DNA from: UBA3700 sp963592135
GTDB taxonomy: Bacteria > Bacillota > Clostridia > Christensenellales > UBA3700
NCBI GenBank assembly: GCA_963592135.1
Contig: CAVAVP010000034.1
Location: 21,729-85,728, forward strand
Length of the DNA stretch: 64,000 bases
Reading direction: 5' to 3'
Shown: piece after piece, positions 62,075 through 64,000 of the stretch
How the letters are laid out: each line of letters opens with the position of its first letter
Numbering within the stretch: the stretch's first letter is position 1
Program-made: the position numbers and the translations under genes
The notes under the pieces: model-generated
The model's database searches: none
Told to the model about the DNA's origin: nothing
Seen by the model: only the letters and a program-made list of their open reading frames with translations

Positions 62075-62624
62075 GAAAAATATTATTAGATATATTTTAG
62101 AAGTTTTATTTTTTGTAGCATTAGTTGCTATTGATTTAATATCTAAAGCTTTAGTTTTTGATTTACTTGAGCCTACTGGAAAATATGTAGTTTGGGATGG
62201 CATATTCACACTTCGCCTTGCAAGAAATACAGGGGCTTCCTTTTCTATAATGGCAGGACAAATAACATTTTTAACAGTTATGCCAACAATAGCAATAATT
62301 GCCATTATTGCGCTTTTAATAGTGCGTCCAAATACTCCAAAAAATATGAGAATTGGCTCTATTATGATAGCAGCAGGGGCACTTGGAAATTTAGTAGATA
62401 GATTCGCTCTTGGTTATGTTAGAGATTTTATAGATTATACATTTTTATCCACTTGGTTTAATATAGATTTTGCTATAGGAAATATAGCTGATCTGTTCTT
62501 GTTGGGTGGCGTTATTATGGTAATCCTTTATGTCATATTTGAATTTGATGAAAAGGATTTTTATTCTAAAAAGAAATTAGCAATACTTGAAAAACAATCA
62601 GAAGAAAACAAGGATGTGTCTTAA
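62067..62624 (+). CDS. lspA: Lipoprotein signal peptidase (signal peptidase II)
   Basis: LspA cuts signal peptides from diacylglyceryl prolipoproteins made by Lgt. The 185-residue membrane protein has about four helices. Conserved segments are DLISKALVFDLL, RLARNTGASFSIMAG, LGNLVDRFALGYVRDFIDY and NFAIGNIADLFLL-like AIGNIADLFLL, with the two catalytic Asp in VDRF and IADL. The ATG at 62067 overlaps the end of sepF by 8 nt; an in-frame start ten codons earlier is inside sepF. It abuts rluD without a gap. Confidence 0.94.
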   Translation: MNKKNIIRYILEVLFFVALVAIDLISKALVFDLLEPTGKYVVWDGIFTLRLARNTGASFSIMAGQITFLTVMPTIAIIAIIALLIVRPNTPKNMRIGSIMIAAGALGNLVDRFALGYVRDFIDYTFLSTWFNIDFAIGNIADLFLLGGVIMVILYVIFEFDEKDFYSKKKLAILEKQSEENKDVS

Positions 62625-63542
62625 ATGGAAGAAAGAACTATTGTTGTTTCTTCAGAAGATACAGGAAAGAGAATAGATGTTTTTTTAAATGAAGAACTAG
62701 ATTTGTCTAGATCTTATATTAAAAATTTAATTCAGGATAAATATATTTTAATAAATAGTAACGAAATAAAAAAAGCGGGATTAATTATAAAGGAAAATGA
62801 CGTTATAAATGTTACTATTCCAGATGCAGAAGTACTAAACTTAGAGCCTGAAGATATCCCTTTAGATATAGTTTATGAAGATGCTGATTTTGCCGTTATA
62901 AATAAATCTCAAGGAATGGTTGTTCACCCAGCACCTGGATCGTATAATCATACACTTGTAAATGCTATTTTATTTCATATTAAAAATTTAAGTTCTATAA
63001 ATGGAGTTATAAGACCTGGAATAGTTCATAGATTAGATAAAGACACATCAGGCCTTATTGTTATAGCTAAGAATAATGAAGCTCACATAAACCTTCAACA
63101 ACAAATAGCAAGCAAAACAGCAAAAAGATATTATGTTGCCTTGGTTGATGGTGTTGTAAATAAGGATGAGGGCATGATTTCAACTCTTATAGATAGATCT
63201 AAAAATGATAGAAAAGTTATGGCGGTGTCTTTTGAACATGGAAGATTAGCTACAACTCTTTATAAGGTTAGAGAAAGATTTACAAAATATACACTAATGG
63301 AATATGAATTAAAAACGGGTAGAACTCATCAAATAAGAGTTCATTCAAAATATATTAATCATCCAATAGTTGGAGACTTAGTTTATGGTGGTTCAACAAA
63401 ACTTTATGATAAAGGTCAGCTTTTACATGCGTATAAACTGGTTTTAACTCACCCTAAAACTGGAGAAATTATGACGTTTACTGCGCCACTTCCAGAATAT
63501 TTTTTAAATGTATTAAAGGAATTAAATTCTAAAACTATTTAA
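62625..63542 (+). CDS. rluD: RluD-type pseudouridine synthase with S4 domain
   Basis: The 305-residue enzyme makes pseudouridines in 23S rRNA. An N-terminal S4 RNA-binding domain (residues 10-75; GKRIDVFLNEELDLSRSYIK) precedes the catalytic domain with GIVHRLDKDTSGLIVIAKN (catalytic Asp near residue 140) and YELKTGRTHQIRVHSKYI. Position after lspA is the conserved Firmicutes order. It starts directly after the lspA stop. Its last 8 bases overlap the end of convergent rqcH, and no terminator lies between them. Confidence 0.94.
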   Translation: MEERTIVVSSEDTGKRIDVFLNEELDLSRSYIKNLIQDKYILINSNEIKKAGLIIKENDVINVTIPDAEVLNLEPEDIPLDIVYEDADFAVINKSQGMVVHPAPGSYNHTLVNAILFHIKNLSSINGVIRPGIVHRLDKDTSGLIVIAKNNEAHINLQQQIASKTAKRYYVALVDGVVNKDEGMISTLIDRSKNDRKVMAVSFEHGRLATTLYKVRERFTKYTLMEYELKTGRTHQIRVHSKYINHPIVGDLVYGGSTKLYDKGQLLHAYKLVLTHPKTGEIMTFTAPLPEYFLNVLKELNSKTI

Positions 63543-64000
63543 GATACTCTTCGTGTTTGTTTGGAGTAACTGCTGCTGTTTCGTATACTTCATACAAAAC
63601 CATACCAGGTTTTTTATTAGGATGTCTTTTTACGTTTTTTCTATAAGTATAGTCAACCTCAACTTTATTTTCATTGCTAGTGCTTGAGTATGCTGCACAA
63701 ATTTCACAAGCAACAAGTAAAACATTATTTGGAACCTTATTGTTATTTGTAACAATTATAGTATGTGAACCATGAAATTTTTTTGTATGAAGCCACATGT
63801 CTCCACCATTTGCTACTTTAAAAGTTATGTTATCGTTTTGTAAGTTGTTTTTGCCAACAAGGATTGTAAATCCATCACAAATATAGGTAAGAGGTAAGCT
63901 TTTTTCATTGTTTTTAGGTCCCTTAACTTTGGTTTCTTTTAAAGCTCCAACACTTTCAAGTTCTTTTTGAAGCTCTAAGATTTCTTGTGGAGTTTTTGCC
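63535..64000 (-). CDS. rqcH: RqcH/NFACT-family protein, C-terminal part (5' end outside window)
   Basis: The frame is open from 64000 on the minus strand, so this is the C-terminal 155 residues of a longer protein. It holds the end of the coiled-coil (PQEILELQKELESVGALKE) and the NFACT-R domain: YICDGFTILVGKNNLQND, GGDMWLHTKKFHGSHTIIV, EVDYTYRKNVKRHPNKKPGM and VLYEVYETAAVTP. RqcH binds stalled 50S subunits and adds alanine tails; older names are fibronectin-binding protein and YloA. A start at the ATG at 63798 would cut the NFACT-R domain and is not real. Confidence 0.92.
   Translation of the reverse strand, partial: AKTPQEILELQKELESVGALKETKVKGPKNNEKSLPLTYICDGFTILVGKNNLQNDNITFKVANGGDMWLHTKKFHGSHTIIVTNNNKVPNNVLLVACEICAAYSSTSNENKVEVDYTYRKNVKRHPNKKPGMVLYEVYETAAVTPNKHEEYLK

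Noticed and set aside
63796..63798. ATG taken as the start of a short 87-residue gene
   Set aside because: The frame continues to 64000 with recognisable RqcH sequence, so it is an internal Met in a partial gene.

Overview
The window is about 30 percent G+C and compact, with genes on both strands, strong AGGAGG-type ribosome binding sites and many U-rich intrinsic terminators. The gene content points to a low-GC Firmicute, most likely an anaerobic member of the Clostridia from an animal gut. Supporting markers are rubrerythrin, a single-chain clostridial-type PurL, a long SRP RNA with an Alu domain, Firmicutes-type GalT, SepF, an RqcH C-terminus, a YunG-like protein, and a secreted fucosidase. 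I see no insertion sequence, prophage, CRISPR array or integrase. This looks like chromosomal backbone with a few accessory cassettes. The species assignment is inference.

Layout. 1-4480: asnA (5' end outside the window), citrate synthase, rubrerythrin and glutamate dehydrogenase, which meet at 2-oxoglutarate and ammonia. 4744-10891: a run of CNNM/CorC-like protein, ileS, an RNA methyltransferase and a RluA-type pseudouridine synthase. 10921-14290: a membrane protein on the minus strand, tRNA-Arg(CCG) with a GNAT gene behind it, a radical SAM protein and a TPM-domain membrane protein. 14424-17288: an accessory cassette made of an XRE regulator fused to a condensation-like acyltransferase, a zinc-ribbon membrane protein and a ferredoxin-like protein. 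17835-19805: a two-component system with a 32-codon membrane ORF wedged between regulator and kinase. 19868-22996: M18 aminopeptidase, a 594-bp gene-poor gap, and an RlmI-like methyltransferase.

23102-25275: two overlapping CobW/COG0523 GTPase genes; the first carries a very long His/Asp/Glu/Cys metal-binding insert. 25337-27819: a MATE exporter behind a leader terminator, and a monoacylglycerol-lipase-like hydrolase. 27993-33016: parE, parC and a flavin reductase. 33070-38860: purL (with the glutaminase nucleophile Cys replaced by Gly), recX and nnr, chained by short overlaps. 38959-47154: GPH sugar transporter, the dnaX-ebfC-recR triad, and divergent galT and galK-lgt. 47108-51603: pncB, a YunG-like protein, a secreted GH29 fucosidase and a lipoprotein. 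51782-54653: a WYL regulator and two tRNA-modification enzymes, one a rhodanese-TtcA fusion. 54749-56680: groESL. 56845-59313: a secreted PI-PLC-like protein, dCMP deaminase and two small membrane/zinc-ribbon genes. 59323-59742: SRP RNA and tRNA-Gln(CTG) read from divergent promoters with overlapping -35 boxes. 59808-64000: pnuC, yggS-sepF-lspA-rluD, and the end of rqcH.

Functional links. GalT, GalK, the GPH transporter and the fucosidase fit use of host glycans. PncB, PnuC and Nnr supply and repair NAD. Lgt, LspA and several predicted lipoproteins form a lipoprotein pathway. The items I would check first are the Cys-to-Gly change in PurL, the XRE-acyltransferase cassette, the paired CobW proteins, the attenuator in front of the MATE gene, and the small membrane ORF inside the two-component operon.
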